Shown here: one piece after another, positions 7,628 through 15,722 of the stretch
Position numbering within the stretch: the stretch's first letter is position 1
How the letters are laid out: each line of letters opens with the position of its first letter
Source of the DNA: Leptospirillum sp.
Lineage (GTDB): Bacteria > Nitrospirota > Leptospirillia > Leptospirillales > Leptospirillaceae
Reading direction: 5' to 3'
DNA length: 19,864 nt
Assembly (NCBI GenBank): GCA_027346125.1
Contig: DAIEST010000212.1
Coordinates: forward strand, 1-19,864
Made by a program: the position numbers and the translations under genes
The notes under the pieces: model-generated
Databases searched by the model: none
Told to the model about the DNA's origin: nothing
What the model saw: only the letters and a program-made list of their open reading frames with translations

Positions 7628-8386
7628 TCAGTGCGGATTCTTTCTCCCCGAAGACGGGGGGAGGTCGCGGGTCGTTCGCGCCAGGCGATCCAGTGCCTCC
7701 TTGGCCGCTTTCTGCTCGGCTTCCTTCTTGGAGCGGCCGGAGCCTTCTCCGTAAGGCTTGTCCCGGATCATGACCACCACGTCGAACTCTTTCTGATGGT
7801 CCGGTCCGCGTTGCCCGACGATCTGGTACAAGGGAAGGGTTTCCAGCTCGCGCTGGCAGTATTCCTGAAGGTCGGTCTTGTAATCCTGCACAGAATCCAC
7901 GGAAACCGCCTGCGTGATCAGCGTCCTGAAATGTCCGATAATGAAGGTTCGGGCAGCGTCCAGACCTCCATCCAGATAAATCGCCGCAATGATCGCCTCA
8001 AGCGCATCCGCCAGCAGGGAACTCTTCTCCCGTCCCTGGGTCAACTCCTCGCCCTTGCCGATCAGGAGAAAGTTTCCGACTCCGATCTGCCTGGAAAAAA
8101 TCGCCAGGGTCGGCTCGGAAACGACTCTTCCCTTGAATTTGGACAGAACGCCTTCGGGATATTTTGGGAAATTCATCATGAGATATTCGGCGATGACCAG
8201 CCCCAGAACCGTATCCCCGAGAAACTCGAGACGCTCGTTGTTGTGGGTCACGCCGAGACGGCGTCCTTCATTCATGAAGGACTTATGGATGGTCGCTTCC
8301 TCGAGAAGCTCAATCTTGCGGAAACGATACCCAAGACGGTCTTCCAGTGCCCTGAGATCACGGCCGGACTTCGTTCTTGGAATCAA
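7628..8386 (-). CDS. rnc: Ribonuclease III
   Basis: RNase III cuts double-stranded RNA in rRNA and mRNA processing. The 252-residue product has the signature NERLEFLGD at 50-58 with catalytic E54 and D58. The second metal-binding pair is D127 and E130 in LLADALEAIIAAIYLDGG. A C-terminal double-stranded-RNA-binding domain (about 164-236) starts at YKTDLQEYCQ and ends in the basic helix KKEAEQKAAKEAL. The order and length are typical. It is the last gene before the terminator and lies 19 bases after fabF. A fabF-rnc junction is common in bacterial fatty-acid clusters. Confidence 0.97.
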   Translation of the reverse strand: MIPRTKSGRDLRALEDRLGYRFRKIELLEEATIHKSFMNEGRRLGVTHNNERLEFLGDTVLGLVIAEYLMMNFPKYPEGVLSKFKGRVVSEPTLAIFSRQIGVGNFLLIGKGEELTQGREKSSLLADALEAIIAAIYLDGGLDAARTFIIGHFRTLITQAVSVDSVQDYKTDLQEYCQRELETLPLYQIVGQRGPDHQKEFDVVVMIRDKPYGEGSGRSKKEAEQKAAKEALDRLARTTRDLPPSSGRKNPH

Positions 8387-8405
8387 GGCATGCTCCTTGG
8401 TAGCG

Positions 8406-9665
8406 TTAAGGCAAATCCATCGTTCCGATTACAAGCGATGCGTTGGTCCCTCCAAACCCGAAGGAGTTTTTCAGCGCTGCCATGACCCGCATCGGACGCG
8501 CACCTTCCCGGACATAGTCCAGGTCACACTCGGGATCGGGATTTTCGATATTGATCGTGGGCGGAACAACTCCTTCGCGGAGTGCAAGCAGCGTGAAGAT
8601 GGCCTCAACGCCTCCGGCTCCGCCCAGAAGGTGACCGGTCATCGATTTTGTCCCACTGATCGCAATTCGCCCGGCATGCTCTCCGAATACCCTTTTGATG
8701 GCCAGCGTCTCAAGCTTGTCCGCAAAGGTGGATGTAGCATGCGCATTGATGTGGGTGATCTGCTCCTTGGGGATCCCGGCATTGCGGATTGCCATCTCCA
8801 TGCATCGAACCGCGCCGCCGGCATCGTCCGGAGGCGAGGTGATGTGGTAGGCATCCCCCGTGAGACCGTATCCCAGAATCTCGCCATAGATACTGGCGCC
8901 CCTGGCCCTGGCCTGCTCGTATTCTTCCAGGACAACGACTCCGGCGCCTTCCGCCAGCACGAATCCGTCCCGGTCACGGTCAAAGGGACGACTGGCTTTC
9001 TCCGGATCGTCATTTCTCGAGGAAAGAGTCCTGGCTGCAGCAAATCCCGCCACGGTCAGATCGGACATGGCCGACTCCGCTCCGCCCGCGAGCATGACAT
9101 CCGCATCTCCCCGACGGATAATATGATAGGCATCTCCGATGCAATGAGTCCCGGTCGCACAGGCACTCACCGCGCAGGAGTTGGGCCCCGCTGCACCGAT
9201 GTGAATGGCAATCTGTCCGGAGGCCAGATTGATGATCACCATCGGAATGAAAAAGGGGGATACCTTTCGAGGCCCCCCTTCGGTCAATGCCTGGTGGTAG
9301 AACTCGATTCCCGGGAGTCCCCCGATACCGGAACCCACATAAACACCGACCATGTTCCTGTTTGCGTCGGTAATCTCGAGACGGGAATCCGCCAACGCCA
9401 TCCGGGCAGCCGCCAGAGCATAATGGATGAAGGTATCCATTTTCTTGATATCCTTCTTGTCCATCCACTGCGCCGGATCGAACCCCTTGACCTCGCCTCC
9501 GATCCTGACCGGATAGCCGGTCGTGTCGAAGCGGGTGATGGGCCCGATACCAGATCGGCCTGCCAGAAGACTCGCCCAGGTATCCTGAGCGTTATTTCCG
9601 AGCGGGGTTACCATCCCCACCCCGGTGACGACCACTCGCCGGGCAGCCTGGTTGGCTCCGGCCAT
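8406..9665 (-). CDS. fabF: 3-oxoacyl-ACP synthase II FabF
   Basis: FabF (KAS II) condenses malonyl-ACP with acyl-ACP to elongate fatty acids. The 419-residue product has the full Cys-His-His set: C169 in SCAVSACATG, H309 in INAHATST and H345 in KSMTGHLLGGAGG. The GFGGTNASLV motif near the C-terminus closes the thiolase fold. The length fits KAS II. Its ATG shares one base with the acpP stop (TAATG), so translation of the condensing enzyme is coupled to its carrier protein. Confidence 0.97.
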   Translation of the reverse strand: MAGANQAARRVVVTGVGMVTPLGNNAQDTWASLLAGRSGIGPITRFDTTGYPVRIGGEVKGFDPAQWMDKKDIKKMDTFIHYALAAARMALADSRLEITDANRNMVGVYVGSGIGGLPGIEFYHQALTEGGPRKVSPFFIPMVIINLASGQIAIHIGAAGPNSCAVSACATGTHCIGDAYHIIRRGDADVMLAGGAESAMSDLTVAGFAAARTLSSRNDDPEKASRPFDRDRDGFVLAEGAGVVVLEEYEQARARGASIYGEILGYGLTGDAYHITSPPDDAGGAVRCMEMAIRNAGIPKEQITHINAHATSTFADKLETLAIKRVFGEHAGRIAISGTKSMTGHLLGGAGGVEAIFTLLALREGVVPPTINIENPDPECDLDYVREGARPMRVMAALKNSFGFGGTNASLVIGTMDLP

Positions 9666-9895
9666 TACACCCGCTCGCTGATATAGTCGATGGCGTTTTG
9701 AACGGTAGCGATCTTTTCTGCATCCTCGTCAGGGATCTCAATGCCGAACTCTTCTTCCAGCGCCATGACCAGTTCGACTGTATCAAGCGAATCGGCACCC
9801 AGGTCTTCGACAAAATGGGACTCTGGATTGACTTCATCGTCCTCGACACCCAACTGCTCAGCAATGATTTTTTTGACGCGCTCCTCAATAGCCAT
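9665..9895 (-). CDS. acpP: Acyl carrier protein
   Basis: This 76-residue, very acidic protein carries the growing acyl chain on 4'-phosphopantetheine. The attachment serine is S36 in the invariant GADSLDTVELVM motif. The four-helix pattern and length match bacterial ACP. A strong ribosome site, GGAGGAAGAG, lies about eight bases before the ATG, in keeping with high expression. It is separated from fabG by about 80 bases that contain a stable hairpin (9938-9967), while its stop overlaps the fabF start. Confidence 0.98.
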   Translation of the reverse strand: MAIEERVKKIIAEQLGVEDDEVNPESHFVEDLGADSLDTVELVMALEEEFGIEIPDEDAEKIATVQNAIDYISERV

Positions 9896-9937
9896 AAAGA
9901 ACTCTTCCTCCCTAAACGTCCTGACCCTGTTTACTTC

Positions 9938-9967
9938 GGAACACCGGGCGGGCCCGACCCGGGTTCC
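9938..9967 (-). other. Intergenic hairpin between fabG and acpP
   Basis: GGAAC/GTTCC and CCGGG/CCCGG pair around a nine-base loop, with one bulged A. No T-run follows on the - strand, so it is not a standard terminator. It may act as an RNA-stability or processing element separating the abundant acpP message from upstream genes. Function is inference. Confidence 0.4.
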
Positions 9968-9974
9968 ACTCCAC

Positions 9975-10730
9975 TCAGACGAGGGCCATTCCCCCGTTTA
10001 CATGCAAGGTCTGGCCTGTCACAAATCCCGCTTCACGGGACACAAGATAACAGACAGAATGAGCGATCTCCTCTGCCTTTCCAAAACGGCCGACCGGAAT
10101 ATGGCCGAGCGCCGCGTCCCTGACTTTCCCGGGAAGGGCATCCGTCATATCGGTTTCGATAAAACCCGGGGCCACCACATTCACGGTGATTCCCCGGGAG
10201 GCAACCTCCAGGGCCAGACTCTTTGAAAGCGCAACCAGCCCCCCTTTCGAGGCAGCATAATTGGCTTGACCGGCATTGCCCGTGGTGCCTACCACCGACG
10301 AAATCGACACGATGCGTCCGTATCGCTCCTTCATCATCGGCTTCACGGCCTTGCGCATCAGGCGGAACGGCCCCACCAGATTGGTTCCGATAACATCCAG
10401 GAAGTCTTCATCCTTCATTCGGAGCAAGAGTCCATCGCGAACTATCCCAGCATTGTTCACCAGAATATCAATGCGTCCGGAGCGATTCAAGAGCCGATCC
10501 ATCCCCGAATCGATGGATGCGGCATCGGACACGTCGAGTGGCAGGACACGAGCCCTTTCCGCGTCCGGCAACGACCGGATTCCCGCTTCTGTCTCAGGAG
10601 TCTCCTTCCGGACACCGAACCAGACCTCGGCTCCTTCTGCGAGAAGTCGTGCCGCCACTGTCCATCCGATTCCCCGGGCTGCTCCCGTCACCAGGGCCAC
10701 CTGGCCCGCAAGAGGAAGCGCATTGTCCAT
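9975..10730 (-). CDS. fabG: 3-oxoacyl-ACP reductase FabG
   Basis: FabG reduces 3-oxoacyl-ACP with NADPH in each elongation round. It is a short-chain dehydrogenase: TGAARGIG cofactor loop at 15-22, NNAG at 92-95, catalytic S145 (SISSVVG), Y158 and K162 (YAASK), and the VNVVAPGFIETDM segment. I chose the start at 10730 (251 residues). An ATG five codons upstream (10745) overlaps the fabD stop, but AGGAGG lies within those five codons, at the right distance for the downstream ATG. The shorter N-terminus also matches the family. The upstream ATG remains possible. Confidence 0.95.
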   Translation of the reverse strand: MDNALPLAGQVALVTGAARGIGWTVAARLLAEGAEVWFGVRKETPETEAGIRSLPDAERARVLPLDVSDAASIDSGMDRLLNRSGRIDILVNNAGIVRDGLLLRMKDEDFLDVIGTNLVGPFRLMRKAVKPMMKERYGRIVSISSVVGTTGNAGQANYAASKGGLVALSKSLALEVASRGITVNVVAPGFIETDMTDALPGKVRDAALGHIPVGRFGKAEEIAHSVCYLVSREAGFVTGQTLHVNGGMALV

Positions 10731-10742
10731 TTTCCCTCCTGT
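10731..10742 (-). promoter_or_regulatory. Ribosome binding site deciding the fabG start
   Basis: AGGAGGG sits immediately after the fabD stop, four bases before the ATG at 10730. It therefore favours this ATG over the in-frame ATG at 10745, which would place the ribosome site inside the coding region. Confidence 0.6.
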
Positions 10743-11683
10743 CATGCCTGTTCCACCCGTCCTTTGTCAAGCGATTCCCACCGGCTCCCTTTATCGATCC
10801 GCTTCCCCAATCCCGAAAGAACCGTTCCCGGGCCAACCTCCAGAAAGGAGACGACACCCTGTCTCGATGCTTCCATCACCGAATCTTCCCAAAGAACAGG
10901 AGAAGTGATCTGGCGGACAAGACGATCCTTCAGTTCTTCCGGATCGGAGGACAGCGATGCCGTCACATTCGAAATGACGGGAGCAGCCGGCCGTTTCCAG
11001 ACGATCTCCTCCAGAACCGGCCGCATCTTGCGGGCGGCGGATTCCATCAGCGGGGTATGGGACGGAACCGAAACGGAAAGGGGGACCACTTTTCTGGCAC
11101 CGGCCGCCTTCAGGGCTTCCACGGCCATCAGGACCCGTTCACGGGAACCGGCGATCACGATCTGACCGGGACTGTTCATATTTGCCATACCGACAAACTC
11201 GTCGGCACCGGATGGAGGAGGCAATCCCTTCAGGGCTGCCAGAATGGCCTCCCTCTCCATGCCCAGAACTGCAGCCATCAGTCCGCTTCCCTCCGGAACC
11301 GCTTCCTGCATGAAGCGCCCCCGGAGATGCACCGCATGGAGCGCTTCTCCGAAAGAAAAGGCACCGGATACCGCAAGAGCGGAATACTCCCCCAGCGAAT
11401 GCCCCAGATAAAGCGCGGGCAGGGAGACACCTTCCCGAATCTTCCGCTCCGCGTAAAGAACGCTGACGAGAAGAAGCGCCGGCTGGGTCCATTGCGTCCG
11501 GTCGAGCAACCCGTCCGGGTCGGAGCCGATCAACTGGCGGACAGGATAACCCAGAATCTCGGAAGCCTCGTCAAGACGGACATGATCGTCGGAGGAGTCA
11601 AAGCCCGCTCCCATTCCACGATATTGGGACCCCTGACCCGGAAAAATCCATGCCGTCTTCCCCGATGCGGAATCACTGGTCAT
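10742..11683 (-). CDS. fabD: Malonyl-CoA:ACP transacylase FabD
   Basis: FabD loads malonyl groups from CoA onto ACP. The 313-residue product has FPGQGSQ at 14-20, the nucleophile S96 in GHSLGEYSAL, and the catalytic His H209 in VSVPSHTPLM. The glutamine-containing QPAL motif and the late EVGPGTVLSGL segment complete the family pattern. The ATG follows GAGAGGGG. It begins 13 bases after the fabH stop and ends just ahead of fabG. Confidence 0.97.
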   Translation of the reverse strand: MTSDSASGKTAWIFPGQGSQYRGMGAGFDSSDDHVRLDEASEILGYPVRQLIGSDPDGLLDRTQWTQPALLLVSVLYAERKIREGVSLPALYLGHSLGEYSALAVSGAFSFGEALHAVHLRGRFMQEAVPEGSGLMAAVLGMEREAILAALKGLPPPSGADEFVGMANMNSPGQIVIAGSRERVLMAVEALKAAGARKVVPLSVSVPSHTPLMESAARKMRPVLEEIVWKRPAAPVISNVTASLSSDPEELKDRLVRQITSPVLWEDSVMEASRQGVVSFLEVGPGTVLSGLGKRIDKGSRWESLDKGRVEQA

Positions 11684-11696
11684 ACCGAATCCCCTC

Positions 11697-12698
11697 TCAA
11701 TCGATTTCCCATGTCAGCAGACCGCTTCCCCACGTGGCCCCACTGCCGAAAGCGGTCAGGAGGAGACGATTGCCTTTTCGTATCCGCCCATCCCGGACCG
11801 CTTCGTCGAGAGCCATGGGAATCGATGCCGCCGACGTGTTGCCGTAGCGATCGATATTGATGACAAAACGCTCAAGGGAAATACCCACCCGTTCGGAAAG
11901 AGCCTCCAGGATCCGGATATTGGCCTGATGGGGAACGACCCAGTCCACATCCCCGACAGAGCAACCTTCCGCCTTCAGAACCTCGCGGACGGATTCGTCG
12001 AGTGACCGGACCGCAAGCTTGAAGGTTTCCGAGCCTTTCATCCGGATCTTGCAGTCATTTCCCGCCGGACGCTCCTGGGCCACCGGATTCCGGGACCCCC
12101 CTCCAGGCACATGGATCAGATCCCAGTGGCGGCCGTCTGCATGAAGGATGAGGCTTCCCACCCCTTTCTACCGGGGGAGACTCGCACGGGAGAGGACAAC
12201 CGCACCGGCTCCGTCCCCGAAAAGAATGCAGGTGGAGCGGTCCGTCCAGTCCACATACCGGCTCATGACTTCGGCACCCACAACAAGGATCGTGTCGCAC
12301 TGTCCGGAAACGATCATGCTGTCCGCCACTTTCAGTGCATACATGAAACCGGAGCAGACCGCATTGAGGTCGAATGCGAAGATTCCCTGCACCCCCAGGG
12401 CCGCCTGAAGAAGACAGGCAGTGGAGGGAAAGGTCAGGTCCGATGTCGCGGTGGCAACGATGATTCCGTCCAGATCGGACGGGGACAGGCCAGCGCGTTC
12501 CAGGGCAGGAAGCGCCGCTTTCAGGGCAAGATCGGACGTAGCCTCGCCGGTGGCGGCGATCCGCCTCTCGCGTATTCCGGTCCGCTCCCGAATCCAGATG
12601 TCCGTCGTCTCGACCATTCGTGCGAGATCGTCGTTTGTCCAGACGGTTTCAGGGGCATAGGATCCGGTCCCCAGAACGATACTCCTGTTTTTTTCCAT
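11697..12698 (-). pseudogene. fabH: 3-oxoacyl-ACP synthase III FabH, split by an in-frame TAG
   Basis: FabH starts fatty-acid synthesis by condensing acetyl-CoA with malonyl-ACP. One continuous frame of 333 sense-length codons is broken only by TAG at 12170-12168 (codon 177). The N-terminal half (12698-12168) holds catalytic C115 in NAVCSGF and the FGDGAGAVVL segment. The C-terminal half (12161-11697, from a GTG) holds H257 in PHQAN and N287 in YGNTSAASIP. Nothing else is missing: both sides align in the same frame with normal FabH spacing, so this is a nonsense codon and not a frameshift. The stop falls at the linker between the two halves of the thiolase fold. A weak AAAGGGG abuts the GTG of the second half. 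It may be a real mutation, a sequencing error, readthrough, or two subunits. No good ribosome site precedes the ATG. Confidence 0.85.
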
Positions 12699-12709
12699 CG
12701 GTCGGGCGC

Positions 12710-13693
12710 CTAAGGCGACATCTCCTTCGCAATTCGGTCGATCATGGATTCCCGGACCACTCCCATGGCCACCCGGAAAGCACTGTGGACGGCACGCCGG
12801 TCCGATCTCCCGTGGCAGATGAAAAATGGTCCGTTCACCCCCAGGAGGGGAGCCCCGCCATATTCCGCATAATCGACCTTCTTCTTGAGTCTCGAAAAGG
12901 CAGGACGCAAAAGGAGACCCCCGATCCGGGAGCGGAGAGACTCTCCCACGGACGACCGGATCATTTTGAAAAAAGCATCCGCAAGGCCTTCGGATGTCTT
13001 GAGAACCACATTTCCGACAAATCCGTCCGTCACCACCACATCCGCTTTTCCAAAAAACAGGTCGCGCCCTTCCACGTTTCCGATGAACGGGAGGCCCGAA
13101 CCTCTGAGAAGTTTCTGGGTTTCCCGAACCAACTCGTTTCCCTTGCTCTCCTCTTCACCATTCGAAAGAATAGCAACCCGTGGAGACGGGAGATTCAGAA
13201 CGATGCGGGCGTAAAGAAAACCCATGCGGGCGAACTGAAGGAGATGAGAAGGTTTGCAGTCGACATTGGCACCGGCATCCACCAGGATAAAGGCACCGGA
13301 AAGATGGGGAATCACTGTCGCGATCGCCGGCCGGTCCACCCCGGGAATCCGGCCAAGAACCAGGAGTGCCGACGCCATGGAAGCTCCGGTATGTCCCGCC
13401 GAAATTGCCGCATCGACCTTCTGTTCCTTCAGAAGCTCGGCGGCGACCCAGACGGAGGCTCCCCGCTTCTTGCGAACATCCGTGGCAGCGTCATGCATTG
13501 AGATGATTTCCGGCGCGTGGACGATTTCAAAAGGAACATCGCGTTGGCCGAGACGAAGGATTTCCGACTCGAGATGCGGGCTGTCTCCGACAAGAACCGG
13601 CACGATACCGAATTCCCGATAAGCATCCGATGCCCCAAGAATAAGAGGCGAAGAACCAAGGTCCCCGCCCATGGCATCTATGGCAATCTTCAT
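12710..13693 (-). CDS. plsX: Phosphate acyltransferase PlsX
   Basis: PlsX makes acyl-phosphate from acyl-ACP for phospholipid synthesis by PlsY. The 327-residue length is typical. It begins MKIAIDAMGGD, a family hallmark (DAMGGD at 6-11), and has ISAGHTGASMA at 97-107, DAGANVDCKP in the middle, and DGFVGNVVLKTSEG and YGGAPLLGVNG further on. It stops with TAG 11 bases before fabH and starts 11 bases after rpmF, the common rpmF-plsX-fabH order. Confidence 0.97.
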   Translation of the reverse strand: MKIAIDAMGGDLGSSPLILGASDAYREFGIVPVLVGDSPHLESEILRLGQRDVPFEIVHAPEIISMHDAATDVRKKRGASVWVAAELLKEQKVDAAISAGHTGASMASALLVLGRIPGVDRPAIATVIPHLSGAFILVDAGANVDCKPSHLLQFARMGFLYARIVLNLPSPRVAILSNGEEESKGNELVRETQKLLRGSGLPFIGNVEGRDLFFGKADVVVTDGFVGNVVLKTSEGLADAFFKMIRSSVGESLRSRIGGLLLRPAFSRLKKKVDYAEYGGAPLLGVNGPFFICHGRSDRRAVHSAFRVAMGVVRESMIDRIAKEMSP

Positions 13694-13704
13694 CAGCGGG
13701 GGGA

Positions 13705-13887
13705 TTAGCCGTTTTTAACCCTGAGAACGGTACGGTTCTTGTAGGTTCCACAGGAAAGACAGACATAATGGGGCTTCTTTGTCATTCCACAGGATGGACA
13801 CAGGACGGACGGACCTGCCACAAGCTTCTTGTGGGTGCGTCTTTTGTCCCGCCGGGTCCGGGAAATCTTGGTTTTTGGATGAGCCAT
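13705..13887 (-). CDS. rpmF: 50S ribosomal protein L32
   Basis: This 60-residue basic protein begins MAHPKTKISRTRRDKRRTHKK, close to the family consensus. It carries a zinc ribbon of two CxxC pairs (CPSC at 30-33 and CLSC at 43-46), so this is the zinc-binding form of L32. AAGGAG lies six bases before the ATG. It sits between yceD and plsX, as in many bacteria. A hairpin (13913-13945) lies upstream of it. Confidence 0.97.
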   Translation of the reverse strand: MAHPKTKISRTRRDKRRTHKKLVAGPSVLCPSCGMTKKPHYVCLSCGTYKNRTVLRVKNG

Positions 13888-13912
13888 GACATACTCCTTG
13901 GGTTAACAAACG

Positions 13913-13945
13913 GTCCCGGGCCACACGATCCGGCCCGTATGGGAC
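13913..13945 (-). other. Hairpin between yceD and rpmF
   Basis: CGGGCC (13917-13922) pairs with GGCCCG (13932-13937), extended by GTCC/GGAC outer arms with a four-base bulge. On the - strand it starts two bases after the yceD stop and is followed by CGTTTGTTAA, a weak T-rich tract. It could be a leaky attenuator or an end-protecting structure for the rpmF message. Confidence 0.35.
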
Positions 13946-13947
13946 CA

Positions 13948-14439
13948 CTATCGTCTTGCGCAGCGACATTCCCCGTGGTTCAGGTTATCGCCGCACTCCA
14001 CACACAATCCGGAACAATCCTCCCGACAAAGCGGGTACTCCGGAAGATCCGTCAGAATCAGTTCCCTGAGCCAGGGAATCAGGTTCACCTGACCATCGTC
14101 ACCGTACTGCTCGTGTTCGGGATAGGTCGGTCCACCCTGCTTCCGGTGAAGGAAAAGGGCGTACTCGGAAACTTCACCGCTGACCGGAAAAGGATCGAGA
14201 CACCGACCGCACTCCAGCATCAGCTCGTAGGAAATCCGCGAATGAACCGTGACTTCGGTTCCCTGACGCCCGATGTTCCCTTCGACGTGAACGGGATTTC
14301 CCCGCAGGACAAATTCCGGAAAGGCTTCCGATGCCAGTCTGAGATCAAAAGACTCTTCCGGCATCCTCCTGAGATCGGGAATGCGGTCGATCTGGAACTT
14401 CAATTCACGAACGGCTGATTCTATCGGTCGGTCCGGCAC
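13948..14439 (-). CDS. yceD: YceD family (DUF177) protein
   Basis: The 163-residue product matches the DUF177/YceD family, linked in bacteria and plastids to 23S rRNA accumulation and usually encoded next to rpmF. Visible features are CGRC in the middle (LECGRCLDPF) and a C-terminal cysteine-rich segment with LCREDC, GLCVECGDNLN and CRC, which resembles a metal site. The start is GTG at 14439, three bases after the proS stop, with GGAGG eight bases upstream inside proS. No catalytic role is known. Confidence 0.88.
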   Translation of the reverse strand: MPDRPIESAVRELKFQIDRIPDLRRMPEESFDLRLASEAFPEFVLRGNPVHVEGNIGRQGTEVTVHSRISYELMLECGRCLDPFPVSGEVSEYALFLHRKQGGPTYPEHEQYGDDGQVNLIPWLRELILTDLPEYPLCREDCSGLCVECGDNLNHGECRCARR

Positions 14440-14442
14440 CTG

Positions 14443-15711
14443 TCAAGCCTCCGGACTTTCGGTGGCGGCCCTCCGGTGCAGAAGCGCCGGAATCTCCGGG
14501 AGAGACGCGACAATCCTCTCCCCCGTCCGCCTGATCTTGACCTCTCCGCATCCCTTCTCCACATTGCGCTCACCCAAAATCACCTGATACGGGAATCCGC
14601 GAAGATCCGCATCCTGGAATTTCATCCCGGGACGGATCTCCCGATCGTCGACATAAATCTCTCCGGGCCAGATCTCCTCCAGTGCCGACACAACCTGTCC
14701 CGTCTCGGCCCGCTCCATCATTCCGGGACCCAGGGGCAAAACAGTCGCCCGGAACGGAGCGATCGACATTGGCCAGATCATCCCCTGTTCATCGTGGGAC
14801 TGCTCGATGGCTGCGGCAAGCAGCCGGGAAACCCCGATTCCGTAGCACCCCATGAAAAAAGGAACTTCCTTTCCGGCCGCATCCAGGAATGTCGCCTCCA
14901 TCCTGGAACTGTACTTGTGTCCCAGATAGAAGACATGACCGACCTCGATCGCCGTCCGTGAAACGACCGGCTCTCCGCACGCGGGACAGAGACGCGCCTC
15001 CGGAGCTTTCTCCACATTTGACGCCCAGGAACACTTTTCACACAGAAGAACGGTATCTTCTCCCGATTGGGCGAGAACCATGAATTCATGGGAATGATTT
15101 CCGCCGATCAGTCCGGAGTCCGCCTCCACCATCCGGCAATCGAGTCCCATCCGGGTGAAAATGCGCGCATAGGTTTCCTGCATGACCGCATAGATGCGCC
15201 GGGCATCTTCTTCGGATGCGCTGAAAGAATAGGCGTCCTTCATGATGAATTCGCGCCCCCTCAGGATTCCGAATCTCGGTCGGCGCTCGTCCCTGAACTT
15301 TGTCTGGATCTGGTAGACCAGTACGGGGAGCTGGCGGTAGGAGCGGACTGTCTGGGAAATGAGATCCGTAATGACTTCCTCATGCGTCGGTCCCAGCGCG
15401 AAGGGACGTTCGTGCCGGTCCGAAACACGGAAAAGCTCCGGGCCGTACTCCTGCCATCTCCCCGTTTTCTCCCACAGATCCGAGGGCTGAAGTGCCGGAA
15501 GAAGCACTTCAAGGGCTCCAGCCCGGTCCATTTCCTCCCGAACGATCCGCTCCACTTTCCGGAGAGACCGGATCGCCATTGGAAGATACGAATAAATCCC
15601 TCCCGCCACTTTCCTGACGAACCCCGCCCGGAGCATCAGCCTGTGGCTGACGACTTCCGCATCGGCAGGCTCTTCGTGCAATGTCTGAATCGGGTCAAGA
15701 GATGCTCTCAA
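14443..15711 (-). CDS. proS: Prolyl-tRNA synthetase, form without editing insertion
   Basis: ProRS charges tRNA-Pro. This bacterial-type class II synthetase shows LGPTHEE at 107-113, motif 2 around FRDERRPRFGILRGREF (139-155), motif 3 GCYGIGVSRLLAAAIEQ (288-304) and the C-terminal anticodon-binding domain. At 422 residues it is about 150 shorter than the usual ~570. Between VLAQSGED (212-219) and IEVGHVF (255-261) the large INS editing domain is replaced by some 35 residues that hold two CxxC pairs (C224/C227 and C242/C245). So cis-editing of Ala-tRNA-Pro should be absent. The start is TTG at 15711, with AAAGGA overlapping the ispG stop. Confidence 0.94.
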   Translation of the reverse strand: MRASLDPIQTLHEEPADAEVVSHRLMLRAGFVRKVAGGIYSYLPMAIRSLRKVERIVREEMDRAGALEVLLPALQPSDLWEKTGRWQEYGPELFRVSDRHERPFALGPTHEEVITDLISQTVRSYRQLPVLVYQIQTKFRDERRPRFGILRGREFIMKDAYSFSASEEDARRIYAVMQETYARIFTRMGLDCRMVEADSGLIGGNHSHEFMVLAQSGEDTVLLCEKCSWASNVEKAPEARLCPACGEPVVSRTAIEVGHVFYLGHKYSSRMEATFLDAAGKEVPFFMGCYGIGVSRLLAAAIEQSHDEQGMIWPMSIAPFRATVLPLGPGMMERAETGQVVSALEEIWPGEIYVDDREIRPGMKFQDADLRGFPYQVILGERNVEKGCGEVKIRRTGERIVASLPEIPALLHRRAATESPEA

Positions 15712-15722
15712 TCGTGTTCCTT

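Noticed and set aside
11697..12698. General reassignment of TAG as a sense codon
   Set aside because: TAG ends plsX, the outer-membrane protein and the DUF3883 protein at their expected lengths, and no other gene has an internal TAG.
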